Assembly: GCF_001591145.1 (NCBI RefSeq)
Contig: NZ_BCUF01000042.1
Coordinates: 1 to 53,507, forward strand
DNA from: Vibrio harveyi NBRC 15634 = ATCC 14126 = KCTC 12724
GTDB lineage: Bacteria > Pseudomonadota > Gammaproteobacteria > Enterobacterales > Vibrionaceae
Direction of reading: 5' to 3'
Length of the DNA stretch: 53,507 bases
The translations under genes were made by a program, and so were the position numbers. The notes beneath the pieces were generated by a model that was given only the letters and a program-made list of their open reading frames with translations, was not told where the DNA came from and did not search any database. Below are positions 9,238-18,602 of this stretch, in pieces. How positions within the stretch are numbered: the stretch's first letter is position 1; every line of letters starts with the position of its first letter.

Positions 9238-9331
9238 ATGGGCAACGAGTCAGTATTTCTGGCTCAATTCAATTAAGTGATATAGTTTCTATTCATACCC
9301 TTCAATTTGTAAGTTGAATGATAGGAATATC

Positions 9332-10270
9332 ATGATAAATCTATCCCACTTAATCAAAAATGATATGAACCTGCTGATTTGTCTGTACGTTTTACTGCAA
9401 GAACGCAGCGTGAGCAGAACCGCAGAAAAGCTATTCTTATCTCAATCGGCCGTCAGTAAACAACTTACTAAATTGCGCCAGGAGTTTGATGACCCCTTAT
9501 TCGAGCGAGAATCCAAAGGTTTATTGCCGACCCCAAAAGCATTGGCATTGGAGAGCAAACTGCAACAAATCCTGATGCAAATTGATCAGCTTCGTGAACC
9601 AGAAGAATTTGACCCAGAACGCTCGACTCGCGTTTTTAGTATCGATCTTATCGAAACCGCTTACTCCACAATTTACCCACGTTTTCTGCCTCAGGCGTTA
9701 TCCAGTGCACCGAACATCACCATCAAAAGTGCCGATTGGAGCCACAGCAGTATTACTCGATTACAAAGGCGAGAAATCGATTTTGGTGTGGGTATTTTTG
9801 AGTTTGATGATCGTTCGAAAACCCATGTCGACACCATCCCTGACACACTGAATTACGCGGAACTGATGCGCGATACTTCGGCATGTATATTGAGAAAAGG
9901 ACACCCTGCATTAGAGGAAGAATGGAACCTTGATGCGTTTTTAAAGTATCGCCATATACAAGTCATCACAGGAGGTGTGTCTAGTTGGCTACTGCACGAG
10001 GTGCTCGACACAAAACGACTGCGCATTGATAACGCCGTCAACATGTCCGACATTTCCAGCGCGGTAAAACTGTGTGAAAAAAGCGACTTGGTACTGACCT
10101 ACCCCTACAAAAGCATTCGCGAGTTCGAAGGTAAATCAGACATTGTGATCAAGCCGCTCCCGATAGAGATGGAGCCCGGTGGGTTCTTTCTACTTTGGAA
10201 CAAGCAACTCGACAACGACCCAAGCCATAAATGGTTAAGAGAGCTAATCGTCAGTCAGTCTTATGCTTAA
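9332..10270 (+). CDS. LysR family transcriptional regulator
   Basis: DNA-binding regulator of the LysR family. The N-terminal winged HTH covers about residues 9-67, with RSVSRTAEKLFLSQSAVSKQLTKLR as the recognition region, followed by a linker helix and a periplasmic-binding-protein-like effector domain from about residue 90. The ATG at 9332 follows AGGAATATC; an upstream TTG at 9314 is less likely. It is co-directional with the methyltransferase/oxidoreductase pair, 94 bp downstream. The effector is unknown. The C-terminal domain looks complete (312 aa). Confidence 0.85.
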   Translation: MINLSHLIKNDMNLLICLYVLLQERSVSRTAEKLFLSQSAVSKQLTKLRQEFDDPLFERESKGLLPTPKALALESKLQQILMQIDQLREPEEFDPERSTRVFSIDLIETAYSTIYPRFLPQALSSAPNITIKSADWSHSSITRLQRREIDFGVGIFEFDDRSKTHVDTIPDTLNYAELMRDTSACILRKGHPALEEEWNLDAFLKYRHIQVITGGVSSWLLHEVLDTKRLRIDNAVNMSDISSAVKLCEKSDLVLTYPYKSIREFEGKSDIVIKPLPIEMEPGGFFLLWNKQLDNDPSHKWLRELIVSQSYA

Positions 10271-10305
10271 TCTCAGAGCCTGTAACCAAAGTAGAAAATG
10301 CAAAG

Positions 10306-10752
10306 CTATGAGTTGATGTACTGTAGATGAACATTCAAGCGCCAAAAGTAGAGTGCTTGCAAAGCGATAACAGAGAATGTCGAAAGTAATTCAATAATAA
10401 AATAATGTTGATCGCCAAAATCAAAAGATACGATAGCCATCCCAACAAGCACAGATAAAGCGACAAACCTAAAAGACAAAGGGATAGATAAAGCGATAGA
10501 GCGAAGAATGTAGGTTTTACCATCTCTATTGTTCGTTCTATACGTGACACCTACCCCCAAAATTGACACGACTAAGATACCGATAGCCTCAGTTATCATA
10601 GCTTCATTGCTTGCATACGGTGCCAAGATCATCAAGTACGGGGTTACCGTATAAAAGATTAAGAATATTAAAGCGTATTTAATCCAATCACTGTCTGGCA
10701 CTTTGTTGTCTCTTAGCTCCTCAGACAGCTTTGATGTTTTCCAAATGTACAA
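10306..10752 (-). CDS. Uncharacterised inner-membrane protein
   Basis: A 148-residue protein with about four predicted membrane segments (roughly residues 26-46, 52-68, 86-106 and 114-134) and no recognised domain. A cytoplasmic N-terminus rich in charged residues (KLSEELRDNKVPDSD) precedes the first helix. Translation appears to begin at TTG 10752, with AAGGA sequences upstream in the same direction. It stands alone, convergent with the LysR gene. It is AT-rich compared with its neighbours, which could mean recent acquisition. Function unknown. Confidence 0.6.
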   Translation of the reverse strand: MYIWKTSKLSEELRDNKVPDSDWIKYALIFLIFYTVTPYLMILAPYASNEAMITEAIGILVVSILGVGVTYRTNNRDGKTYILRSIALSIPLSFRFVALSVLVGMAIVSFDFGDQHYFIIELLSTFSVIALQALYFWRLNVHLQYINS

Positions 10753-11115
10753 ATCCTTATTCCTTTTATATGTGAGCTCAGATTTAAGGCTCCCCTAAAA
10801 CCCTAACTACCAACGTTCAAACACAACTAGTTAATATCAATAAAAACAGATAACTAGCAGCAACTTCGGTCTGAAGTTTACCTCACAAAACCATTCACAA
10901 TCGATATAAAACAATCCAAAAAGCAAAGGAATTTATAAGATAACCGTTTGATAAGATCGCGGAATACATTTGTTTATTCTTCTCCTCACCCACCAATAAC
11001 AAAATATTATCATTATAAAAATTAATGATAATTTCATGTAATTAGAAATTCTCCATATACTCACCTCCATCGAAACGAAACACGAATTAAACATCACAGT
11101 TTTTGGAGCAGAATT
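10753..11115. other. Divergent intergenic region (363 bp)
   Basis: AT-rich region between the membrane-protein gene and the VOC gene. It should hold both promoters. The only structure I see is the TTATCATT-type inverted repeat at 11006-11032, described separately; I see no RNA gene or open reading frame worth calling. Confidence 0.5.
11006..11032. promoter_or_regulatory. Inverted repeat with Fur-like half sites
   Basis: ATTATCATTA (11006-11015) and TAATGATAAT (11023-11032) form a perfect 10-bp inverted repeat around 7 bases, about 84 bp before the VOC gene start. The half sites are those of Fur boxes (TGATAAT / ATTATCA), but in outward rather than inward order, so either two overlapping Fur sites or another regulator could be meant. 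Confidence 0.4.
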
Positions 11116-11607
11116 ATGAAAATGAATCACGTAGGCATTATGGTTGGCGATATGGACAAAGCAGTAGAGTTCTACACTAAAGCGCTTGGTCTTCGCATTG
11201 TAATGAACAACACAAAAGTTATCGAAGAGCGCGAATCAGCAATCGGTCGTATGTGTATCGCCGTATTCGGTGAAGGCTTCAAAGGCTTCAACATCGCTCA
11301 CCTAGTGACGTCTGACGGCATCGGTGTTGAGTTGTTTGAAATGAAAGAGCGTCAAGAGCGTCACGAAGTAGACTTCTCTCGTTTAGGCATCTTCCACTTC
11401 TGTCTACAAGTAGCGAAAGAGCAGTTCCCACAAACAATCAAACGTATTGAAGAGTTTGGTGGTAAAGCTCGCATGGACATCATGCGCTACCACCCAGAAG
11501 ACGACAGCAAACAAGCTCAAATGATCTACATGGAAGACCCGTTTGGTAACCTATTCGAGCTTTACTCACACACTTACGAAGAGACTTACGCGTCTGATTA
11601 CGAATAA
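11116..11607 (+). CDS. VOC family protein (glyoxalase/dioxygenase fold)
   Basis: A 163-residue vicinal-oxygen-chelate protein. The beta-alpha-beta modules begin at MNHVGIMVGDMDKAVEFYTKALGL and again near FHFCLQVAKEQF, with metal-ligand candidates His4 of NHVGI, His in FHFCL and Glu in NLFELYSH. The codon pattern is strongly biased toward common codons, suggesting high expression. A TTTGGAG site precedes the ATG and a strong terminator follows. The reaction is unknown: VOC proteins include lyases, dioxygenases and resistance proteins. It lies directly upstream of the iron cassette but is separated by a terminator. Confidence 0.85.
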   Translation: MKMNHVGIMVGDMDKAVEFYTKALGLRIVMNNTKVIEERESAIGRMCIAVFGEGFKGFNIAHLVTSDGIGVELFEMKERQERHEVDFSRLGIFHFCLQVAKEQFPQTIKRIEEFGGKARMDIMRYHPEDDSKQAQMIYMEDPFGNLFELYSHTYEETYASDYE

Positions 11608-11630
11608 TTAAACGTCTAAGAATGAAAAAG

Positions 11631-11657
11631 GACTGGCACTAAGCCAGTCTTTTTTTT
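11631..11657 (+). terminator. Rho-independent terminator after the VOC gene
   Basis: Stem GACTGGC (11631-11637) / GCCAGTC (11643-11649) followed by eight T residues. It separates the VOC gene from the siderophore-uptake operon. Confidence 0.9.
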
Positions 11658-11740
11658 GCAATAAAATCAGTTCATTAAGCTCAACCAATCTATATTTCTT
11701 CTTTTTTAACTCCCACGTTAATATTGCTAGCACATAAAGA

Positions 11741-11772
11741 TTCCCGATATTCGCTTTCTATTTCCCGATATT
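11741..11772 (+). promoter_or_regulatory. Two direct repeats 21 bp apart, likely AraC-type activator site
   Basis: TTCCCGATATT occurs at 11741-11751 and again at 11762-11772, i.e. exactly two helical turns apart, both followed by a GCT within a few bases. This spacing on one face of the DNA is typical of AraC-family activators. The second copy abuts a TTGCTA that could serve as a -35 element; no good -10 follows, which fits an activator-dependent promoter. The first gene starts at 11826. The AraC-type regulator at 18603 is the obvious candidate binder (inference). Confidence 0.6.
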
Positions 11773-11825
11773 GCTATTGTTAAAATAACGCTTAGATGAG
11801 AATACCTCCCATTAAGGAGTCATCT

Positions 11826-13496
11826 ATGCATCTAACGGACAAGATGAGCGTCACTCAAGCACTCATCTCATTATTAAAAACGGAAAAAAAACGCATCACT
11901 TATACCGGTGTTAGCGCTGTGTTGTGTGTGTTCGCAGAACTCACCACTTGGATTTGCTTATACGCCGCATTGAGCAAGTACCTAAATACCCAAAGTCTCT
12001 ATTTCTACTTAGCCCTTATGACCATTGCAGTCTGTGTGCGCTATTTTTTCTATACGATTTCGGTATGGCAGGCGCACCTTGCGGCTTATCAAATTATTCA
12101 GACCATTAGGCAGAAGCTCGTTCGTGCTCTGTCCGAAATGCCAACCGCTAAACTGATGCAATACCATCGTGGAGATATAGAAAAACGACTCAGCGACGAT
12201 TGTCAGAGCCTTGAACCTCTTATTGCTCATCATACGACCGATATTATTACTGGTACTTTACTTCCGTTTGTTTTGCTTGGTTTTATGGTCAGCATCGACT
12301 GGCAACTAGGCTTAATCGCATTAAGTCCCCTCCCCCTCGCCGTGATTGCCCAAACAGTCATGATGCGTGGCTTTTCAGATAGACAAAAAAAGTACAATCA
12401 AGTCGTTGCGAATATGCACAAAGCGCAACTAGAGTTTTTGCGTAGCATCGGCGTGATGAAACTATTCGGCGTTGACGCGGACTCTTACCGCCAGTTAAGC
12501 AATAACATGACTAAGCACCACAAGCTGGTTAACGCTTATACCAATCAAATGGTTGGAGCATGGGTCACCTTTACCACCTTAGCTCAGGCGTCTTTGGTTC
12601 TTGTTATTCCATTCGCCATCGTCAAATTGACCCAAGGTTCATTAAGCCCGGTCGAGCTCGCGATGATCGTGATTCTTTGTGCCGGCATCCTTAAACCATG
12701 GTTGGATCTAACACAGATATTTGGGCAAGTGCAGCAGTCCTTTTCTTCTCTAGAGCGAATACTACCTCTGTTCTCAGCAACGTCGGATCAACATTTCAAA
12801 TCCATTGCAACGCCTTATGTCGAGCTTTGTTGTGAAAACTTAGCAGTCAAACGTGACTCACTCGATATCGTCAGTGGACTGAACCTTCAGTTATCTCATG
12901 GCGAGTGCATCGTAATTCAAGGCGCATCAGGCTCAGGGAAAAGTAGTCTACTGGCAACGCTCTACGGAGAATTAGCAACATACGAAGGCGATTGGTTTAT
13001 TAACCAAAAAGCCGTGTCTTCGATGTCCGATAGAGAACGAAGCCAATTTATCTCAGTTGTCGACCAACACCCTGTTTTCTTCAGCGCATCAATACGCGAA
13101 AACTTGGTCTTAGGAGATCGATTGATACACGACTCCGTGATTATCAAACTCCTCGATATGCTTGGACTTTCTGCACTTATCGAACAGCTTCCGAATGGTT
13201 TGTATTCCAGTATGGATGAAACCGAACGCAATTTTAGTGGAGGGGAACTACAGCGGTTAGCCATCGCTCGCGCCATGCTAGTACGCCCTGCCATTCTGGT
13301 TTTAGATGAAGCGACTTCTCATCTAGATAAGGTAACGGAAAATCGTGTTCTAGAAGCAATACGTCAACATGCACCGCAGCAAATCCAATTGGTCATCAGT
13401 CATGGTTCACAAGCATTAACTATCGCTAACCGAGCGTTTTCATTATCACACGGGCAGCTTAAACAAATTCATCTTGAGGAGACCGTCTGTGCGTAA
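11826..13496 (+). CDS. Siderophore ABC permease-ATPase, YbtP-like
   Basis: Half-transporter with an N-terminal membrane domain of about six helices (residues ~25-310) and a C-terminal ATPase domain. Walker A is GASGSGKSS at about residue 365, the signature is FSGGELQRLAIARA near 469, Walker B is ILVLDEATS near 488 and the H-loop is VISHGSQ. It has the exporter-type fold, but members next to FyuA-like receptors (YbtP/YbtQ, IrtA/IrtB) import ferric siderophores. The ATG at 11826 is preceded by AAGGAG at ideal spacing, so the upstream start at 11796 is rejected. The end overlaps the next gene by 8 bases, so translation is coupled and the two subunits probably form a heterodimer. Confidence 0.85.
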   Translation: MHLTDKMSVTQALISLLKTEKKRITYTGVSAVLCVFAELTTWICLYAALSKYLNTQSLYFYLALMTIAVCVRYFFYTISVWQAHLAAYQIIQTIRQKLVRALSEMPTAKLMQYHRGDIEKRLSDDCQSLEPLIAHHTTDIITGTLLPFVLLGFMVSIDWQLGLIALSPLPLAVIAQTVMMRGFSDRQKKYNQVVANMHKAQLEFLRSIGVMKLFGVDADSYRQLSNNMTKHHKLVNAYTNQMVGAWVTFTTLAQASLVLVIPFAIVKLTQGSLSPVELAMIVILCAGILKPWLDLTQIFGQVQQSFSSLERILPLFSATSDQHFKSIATPYVELCCENLAVKRDSLDIVSGLNLQLSHGECIVIQGASGSGKSSLLATLYGELATYEGDWFINQKAVSSMSDRERSQFISVVDQHPVFFSASIRENLVLGDRLIHDSVIIKLLDMLGLSALIEQLPNGLYSSMDETERNFSGGELQRLAIARAMLVRPAILVLDEATSHLDKVTENRVLEAIRQHAPQQIQLVISHGSQALTIANRAFSLSHGQLKQIHLEETVCA

Positions 13497-15177
13497 CATT
13501 CTCAAGCTACTCGATCATGCAGATATCAATCCAAAAACGTTTTTGGTTGGCATCGCTGGCAAAGTGTTCAGTGAGATTCTGCCATTATTTTGTTGGCTAC
13601 TGATATTCGGAGCCCTTACCCAAACATGGTTACTTTCTCTTGAAGCCCTATTCGCAGTTTCACTTATCACGGTTGTCGTTCAATGGCGGTTAGGACAATC
13701 CGCCAAACAAAGCTTCTTAGGCGCTTATGACATTACTCACCACCTGAGAAAAGTGCTACTACATGACATTCGTAGCCAACCGTTTTCCAAGATCACAGGG
13801 CAAGGTCTGGGAGAGCGCATTAAGCTAATCACTCGTGATTTAAAAGCATTCGAAGACATTTTTAGTCACCTAATTGCTGACTTGATCGCAGCTTTGGTGG
13901 TTCCGTTCGCGATGCTTTGTGTACTGCTATTTTGCTCACCTTACCTAGCCTCACTTATGCTGATTGTTATGGTGATCGCGAGCTTATTGCTGTGGAAATT
14001 CGAAGATAACTTTTCCAAACAAGCACAACGCCATGTCGATAAAAACGCTTCTTGCACCAACAAACTGCTCGAATACATAGCTTGTTTACCAACGCTAAAA
14101 CGCTTTGGTCGCAGTGAAGTATTAGCGACTCCACTTAATCAAGAATTAGTAGACTTGCGCAAAACAGGGTTAGGGGTTGAATGGGCTGGTGGAATTGGCG
14201 TCATTTTAGCAAGCTTGTTACTTGAGCTTTCTATTCCGATGGTTGCGGCGCTCGGTGCTTACTTAATGAGCCTGGGCAACCTTACGCTCGGGGAGTGGTT
14301 AGTTTCAATCATTGCTGCCGTCGCTTGTATCCGACCATTTGTACGCATGACTATTTTCTCTACGTTACTCAGATACATGGCTAAATCTGCCGATCGTCTA
14401 TATGCCCTAAGCCAAGAACCGCAGCAACCTGTGCATGGTGTTCAAGCACATCACCACGACATCGAATTCAAAGCGGTTGAGTTAACTCTGGATGGCAACA
14501 CCATTCTTAAAGACATCAATTTGCAGGTTCCATATGGGCAACATATCGCGCTCATCGGTACCAGTGGAGCGGGAAAAACCACCTTGCTAGATTTACTTGC
14601 TGCATTCCACATCCCCACTCATGGAGCGGTAAGAATTGGTGGTTGCACGGTAGAAGCAACAGGGACAATGCACTGGTACCAGCACATCTCCTACGTTACC
14701 CAAAATGTGCAATTGTTCGCTGGGACGCTAAAAGAAAACTTGCTCATCGCCAAAAAAGACGCGAGCACCGAAGAGTTAGAAACTGCAATCACTACCGCAG
14801 GACTTGATGAGCTGATCGCTCGCTTGCCACAAGGACTAAACACCGAAATAAACGAGAATGGCAAGGATTTATCGGGTGGAGAACGTCAACGCTTGTCCCT
14901 CGCAAGAGCGTTGTTTCATGATGCGCCCATTGTGCTGCTTGATGAGTTTACATCCGCACTCGACCAACCCAAACAACGGGAAATACTGCATAGCATTACC
15001 GAGTGTTTTGCCTCTAAAACCATGATCACAGTAGCGCATCGTTTGGACACCATTGCTGATGCAGATTGCATCTATTTGATGAACCACGGTCGCATTGAGG
15101 GTTTTGGCTCGCACGACCAATTAATCGCAACCTCTTCCCACTACCAGTCTCTGTGGGAAGCTCAACATAACAATTAA
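13489..15177 (+). CDS. Siderophore ABC permease-ATPase, YbtQ-like
   Basis: Partner half-transporter of the preceding gene: about six membrane helices (residues ~15-300), then an ATPase domain with Walker A GTSGAGKTT near residue 356, signature LSGGERQRLSLARA near 461, Walker B IVLLDEFTS near 481 and H-loop TVAHRLD. Both ATP sites therefore look intact. The start is GTG 13489, preceded by AGGAG six bases upstream; the overlap with the first subunit's stop argues for coupled synthesis. CydC/CydD are related in architecture, but the TonB receptor and MFS neighbours favour ferric-siderophore import over a thiol exporter role. Confidence 0.85.
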   Translation: MRNILKLLDHADINPKTFLVGIAGKVFSEILPLFCWLLIFGALTQTWLLSLEALFAVSLITVVVQWRLGQSAKQSFLGAYDITHHLRKVLLHDIRSQPFSKITGQGLGERIKLITRDLKAFEDIFSHLIADLIAALVVPFAMLCVLLFCSPYLASLMLIVMVIASLLLWKFEDNFSKQAQRHVDKNASCTNKLLEYIACLPTLKRFGRSEVLATPLNQELVDLRKTGLGVEWAGGIGVILASLLLELSIPMVAALGAYLMSLGNLTLGEWLVSIIAAVACIRPFVRMTIFSTLLRYMAKSADRLYALSQEPQQPVHGVQAHHHDIEFKAVELTLDGNTILKDINLQVPYGQHIALIGTSGAGKTTLLDLLAAFHIPTHGAVRIGGCTVEATGTMHWYQHISYVTQNVQLFAGTLKENLLIAKKDASTEELETAITTAGLDELIARLPQGLNTEINENGKDLSGGERQRLSLARALFHDAPIVLLDEFTSALDQPKQREILHSITECFASKTMITVAHRLDTIADADCIYLMNHGRIEGFGSHDQLIATSSHYQSLWEAQHNN

Positions 15178-15228
15178 AAATTCAGCGCTGTGAGTAGTGC
15201 TAACTTATTCAGATTCAAGGAAAACAGT

Positions 15229-17202
15229 ATGTACAAGATTTCTTCGCCGCGCACCGTCATTGCGAGCGCTATCCTCACAATTTTGGGTACTTCATACTCC
15301 TATGCCGAAGAGACGCCACCAGCAATGGAAGTGGTTATCGTTGAAGCAACCAAGTTCGATACTCCTTTATCGCAAGTGAACAATTCAGTTGTGGTCAAAA
15401 CGGGAGAAGAACTCGAAAATGCAGGCATTTATCAGGTCAAAGATCTCGAGATGGTATTCCCTGGACTGCTTATACAAACTCGCGGGAACCGAACTTACGC
15501 CAACACCACCGTTCGTGGGATTAGTTCACCTGACTACTATTCGCCAACCGTGAGCATTTATGTTGATGGCGTCCTGCAAGATAACGCTTTTGTCACTCAA
15601 CCGCTGATTAACGTGGAAAAAGTCGAATTGCTGCGCGGTCCGCAAGGCACACTTTACGGTGGGAACGCGCAAGGCGGTGTCATTAACATCGTGACTCGTC
15701 GTGAAACTGACGCCACCGAAGTTAAAGCTTCTGCTTTATATTCTAATTTGAGTCAGCAAGTTGATGCTGTCGCCACTACCCGTTTATCTGACTCCATTTC
15801 AGCGGATATTGCAGCTAGATATGTCTACGATGAAGGTGATATTAAACACGCCTCCAGCGGGGAAAAAGACGCAAACGATGCAGATGAGCAAGCATTAAAA
15901 GTTCGCTTTCACTACTTACCAAATGACTCAAAACTTAGCGCAACCCTATCAGTCGCCGCAGATAAGCTCGACAGTCATGAGGAGTGGTACCTCACTGAGA
16001 GTGAACATGACTCTGGTGTAAAAGACGCACCAATCCCCAAACTTAAGCGAGACGTTAATACTTTCGCGCTGAATCTTGGTTACGATTTAGATTCCTCTCA
16101 AATCACAAGTATCACCGCTTATCAAACACGCGAGATAGACCGCGAATATGTCTATGGCTACTACCAAGAAGATCAAAACAAGTTCAGCCAAGAGCTACGT
16201 CTAAACCAACAATACAACGATCGTTTTAGCTACGTAGTTGGCGGCTACTTGGAATATCGCCGTTTGGACGTTTCAGCCAATAACGCACGAAATAAATTGG
16301 ACTATGACACGTACGCGTTGTTTGGGCAGACAAACTACCAGTTTGCACCACAGTGGGATGTCACTCTTGGCGTCCGAGCTTCATACCTAAAAGTAAACTC
16401 TGACTTCAACGGTAACCCGGCATGGTTTATCAATCCTTATAACAAGGAACAGACAGAATCGACGGTTTCACCAAAAGCTGCAATTGGTTGGCAAGCGAAT
16501 GAGGACACTCGACTTTACGCTTCCATAACCAGTGGTTACCGACCGGGGGGCTACAACGTTGTTCCTCTGAGCAATGCAGATGCAAGCGGTTACGACGCGG
16601 AAAAATCACTGAATGGCGAGCTAGGCTGGCGCACCAACTTTGCGAATCAAAAAATCGATTTTAGTGGCGCATTGTACTGGATTAAAACGGATGATATTCA
16701 ACTATATACCGGTACTCCTGGGCATCAAACTCTTAAAAATATGGGTGAGGCTCTGAGTAAAGGTATCGAAGCTGAGTTCGCTTTCTACCCAACCGATGAT
16801 CTGACCATCACTGCTGCCGGGACTTTTGGACGTTCAACATTTGAATCAAACAACAGTACCTTTGAAGGGAATCGACTGCCTTACGCGTCAGACACCACGG
16901 CAACGTTGGGCTTTAACTATTACCTACCAGTAACAGGAATCAAAGGCGACATTTCGATCAACTCTCAAGCTCGTTATAACTCTAAAATCTACTTTAACGA
17001 AGCTAACTCACTATCACAAAGTGCGTACACTCTCGTCGATCTATCCATTAACTACGACTATAGCGAAGCTCTGTCTATCTCGCTCTTTAGCAACAATATT
17101 ACTGACAAAGACTACACCACTTACGCATTCTCTTATGGTCAGACATACAGCAATTACGGTACAGGTAGAGAAGTTGGTGTGAAAGCGAAGTACGAGTGGT
17201 AA
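15229..17202 (+). CDS. TonB-dependent ferric-siderophore receptor, FyuA-like
   Basis: Outer-membrane receptor of 657 residues: signal peptide ending near SYSYA, TonB-box-like MEVVIVEA, plug domain with YVDGVLQ and VELLRGPQGTLYGGNAQGG, then a 22-strand barrel ending in W. Blocks such as GYRPGGYNVVP and the QLYTGTPGHQTLKNMG segment resemble the yersiniabactin/pesticin receptor FyuA as I remember it, more closely than catecholate or hydroxamate receptors. The ATG at 15229 follows AAGGAAAAC. It starts 51 bp after the ABC pair and its stop overlaps the MFS start, so it belongs to one operon. The ligand is inferred to be a phenolate-thiazoline type siderophore. Confidence 0.9.
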   Translation: MYKISSPRTVIASAILTILGTSYSYAEETPPAMEVVIVEATKFDTPLSQVNNSVVVKTGEELENAGIYQVKDLEMVFPGLLIQTRGNRTYANTTVRGISSPDYYSPTVSIYVDGVLQDNAFVTQPLINVEKVELLRGPQGTLYGGNAQGGVINIVTRRETDATEVKASALYSNLSQQVDAVATTRLSDSISADIAARYVYDEGDIKHASSGEKDANDADEQALKVRFHYLPNDSKLSATLSVAADKLDSHEEWYLTESEHDSGVKDAPIPKLKRDVNTFALNLGYDLDSSQITSITAYQTREIDREYVYGYYQEDQNKFSQELRLNQQYNDRFSYVVGGYLEYRRLDVSANNARNKLDYDTYALFGQTNYQFAPQWDVTLGVRASYLKVNSDFNGNPAWFINPYNKEQTESTVSPKAAIGWQANEDTRLYASITSGYRPGGYNVVPLSNADASGYDAEKSLNGELGWRTNFANQKIDFSGALYWIKTDDIQLYTGTPGHQTLKNMGEALSKGIEAEFAFYPTDDLTITAAGTFGRSTFESNNSTFEGNRLPYASDTTATLGFNYYLPVTGIKGDISINSQARYNSKIYFNEANSLSQSAYTLVDLSINYDYSEALSISLFSNNITDKDYTTYAFSYGQTYSNYGTGREVGVKAKYEW

Positions 17203-18449
17203 TGAAACCTATGGTTAGCGCTCAAGGAATCAAACTCAAACCATTGCTCGCCGTTCTGGCGAGCGTTTATACCATCCAAAGCTTAGTCAGTATGTTCACA
17301 CTTCAAGGCTTGCCAGCGATAATGCGACATGAGGGCATAGATACCTCCCAAATAGGGTTGTTCTACCTTGCAATGCTTCCTTGGGTCGCTAAATTTTTGT
17401 GGTCACCTTGGATCGAACGGCAACGCAAAAAGGGAGCGAGTTTACAAAATCACGCCATCATTATTTTTGGTTCTCAGCTAGTTTTAATTGCCATACTCGT
17501 TGCGCTTTGCGTCATTGGAACGATCGAGAATCGAATGACCCTGTTTGCTGGCGTTTTGGTTATCAGCTTATTTTCCAGCTTCGCTGATATCGCTACAGAC
17601 GGTCTGGCGATTGACCAGTTGGAAGCAAAAAGAAGATACCTAGGCAACGTCATGCAAGTTGGTGGTTCGTATCTAGGGGCTGTTTTTGGCGGTGGATTAT
17701 TTATCTATGCGACTTCATTGCTCGATTGGCAAACCGCATTATTCGGTCTGGCTCTTCTGACTTTATTATTCAGTATGCCAACGCTTTGTTTATTCTGGAA
17801 TCACGGCGCCAATCAGAAAAGCGTGCCAACAGCTCGTACTCCCTCCCTTAAAGCTGCATTTTCTAACCCTGAAGTAAGGATTGGACTGCTCCTTGTGACC
17901 GTATCGCAACTCGGAACGAGAGGGGCATTATCAATGATGATGCCTTTCTTAGTCGACAGCGGTATACAGCTAGAAAACTTGGGTCTTTTGGTTGCAGGTG
18001 GAGGAGTGATTACCGGTTTAATTGGCGTAGTGCTAGGTGGCTGGTTAATCAAAAAAAGTCGATCACTCAATGTGTTACTACTAATGATGGTCTTTGAAGT
18101 TGTGTTTTTTAGCTTCTATTTAGCATACGACTTAAATATTGCTGAGCAGGGATGGTTAATCGCGGGTATCTTTGTCGTTAATGGCATCATTACGTCGGCT
18201 AAATTTGTTGCGCTTTATACTCTAATGATGGGGTTTGCCTCCGGACATCAGTCAGGTGTGAACTTCTCTCTTTTCCAATCGATGGATATGTTCATTGCAA
18301 TCGTGATGGCTATCATTTGCGGGGCACTGATCGGCGCTTTCGGGTATTCAGTGCATTTTATGTTAATGATCGCTTTTAGCCTCATCGCTATCTTCATAAT
18401 CCCAGTCTTAAAACCAAATGAGAAGGCGAGCCTCATCTCACAAATCTAA
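17202..18449 (+). CDS. MFS siderophore permease, RhtX/FptX (YbtX)-like
   Basis: Twelve-helix major facilitator protein of 415 residues. The segment SFADIATDGLAIDQL and the AmpG-like pattern around it mark the RhtX/FptX family, which moves siderophores such as rhizobactin and pyochelin into the cytoplasm; YbtX belongs here too. The start overlaps the receptor stop in a TAATG junction, so the two are translationally coupled. With the ABC pair present, it may be accessory or handle the deferrated siderophore, as is debated for YbtX. No terminator is seen before the AraC gene. Confidence 0.85.
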   Translation: MKPMVSAQGIKLKPLLAVLASVYTIQSLVSMFTLQGLPAIMRHEGIDTSQIGLFYLAMLPWVAKFLWSPWIERQRKKGASLQNHAIIIFGSQLVLIAILVALCVIGTIENRMTLFAGVLVISLFSSFADIATDGLAIDQLEAKRRYLGNVMQVGGSYLGAVFGGGLFIYATSLLDWQTALFGLALLTLLFSMPTLCLFWNHGANQKSVPTARTPSLKAAFSNPEVRIGLLLVTVSQLGTRGALSMMMPFLVDSGIQLENLGLLVAGGGVITGLIGVVLGGWLIKKSRSLNVLLLMMVFEVVFFSFYLAYDLNIAEQGWLIAGIFVVNGIITSAKFVALYTLMMGFASGHQSGVNFSLFQSMDMFIAIVMAIICGALIGAFGYSVHFMLMIAFSLIAIFIIPVLKPNEKASLISQI

Positions 18450-18530
18450 CCAAGCCCTGTCGTTAAAGATGCTCTAGGTATATCCAGAGCTTCTTTCTCT
18501 GTGAACTCGACTTAGTTCAATAATCTCTAC

Positions 18531-18551
18531 AAATGATATCTATTATCATTT
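18531..18551. promoter_or_regulatory. Putative Fur box upstream of the AraC regulator
   Basis: AAATGATA (18531-18538) and TATCATTT (18544-18551) form a perfect 8-bp inverted repeat with a 5-bp centre. Aligned to the 7-1-7 Fur consensus TGATAATnATTATCA it matches at 12 of 15 positions. It sits 52 bp before the start of the AraC-family gene, placing that regulator under likely iron repression with its own promoter. Confidence 0.65.
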
Positions 18552-18602
18552 ATATTAATTGCTCAGGAAGATGCTCACGAGAAAACGACGAAGGCTGAAA
18601 CA

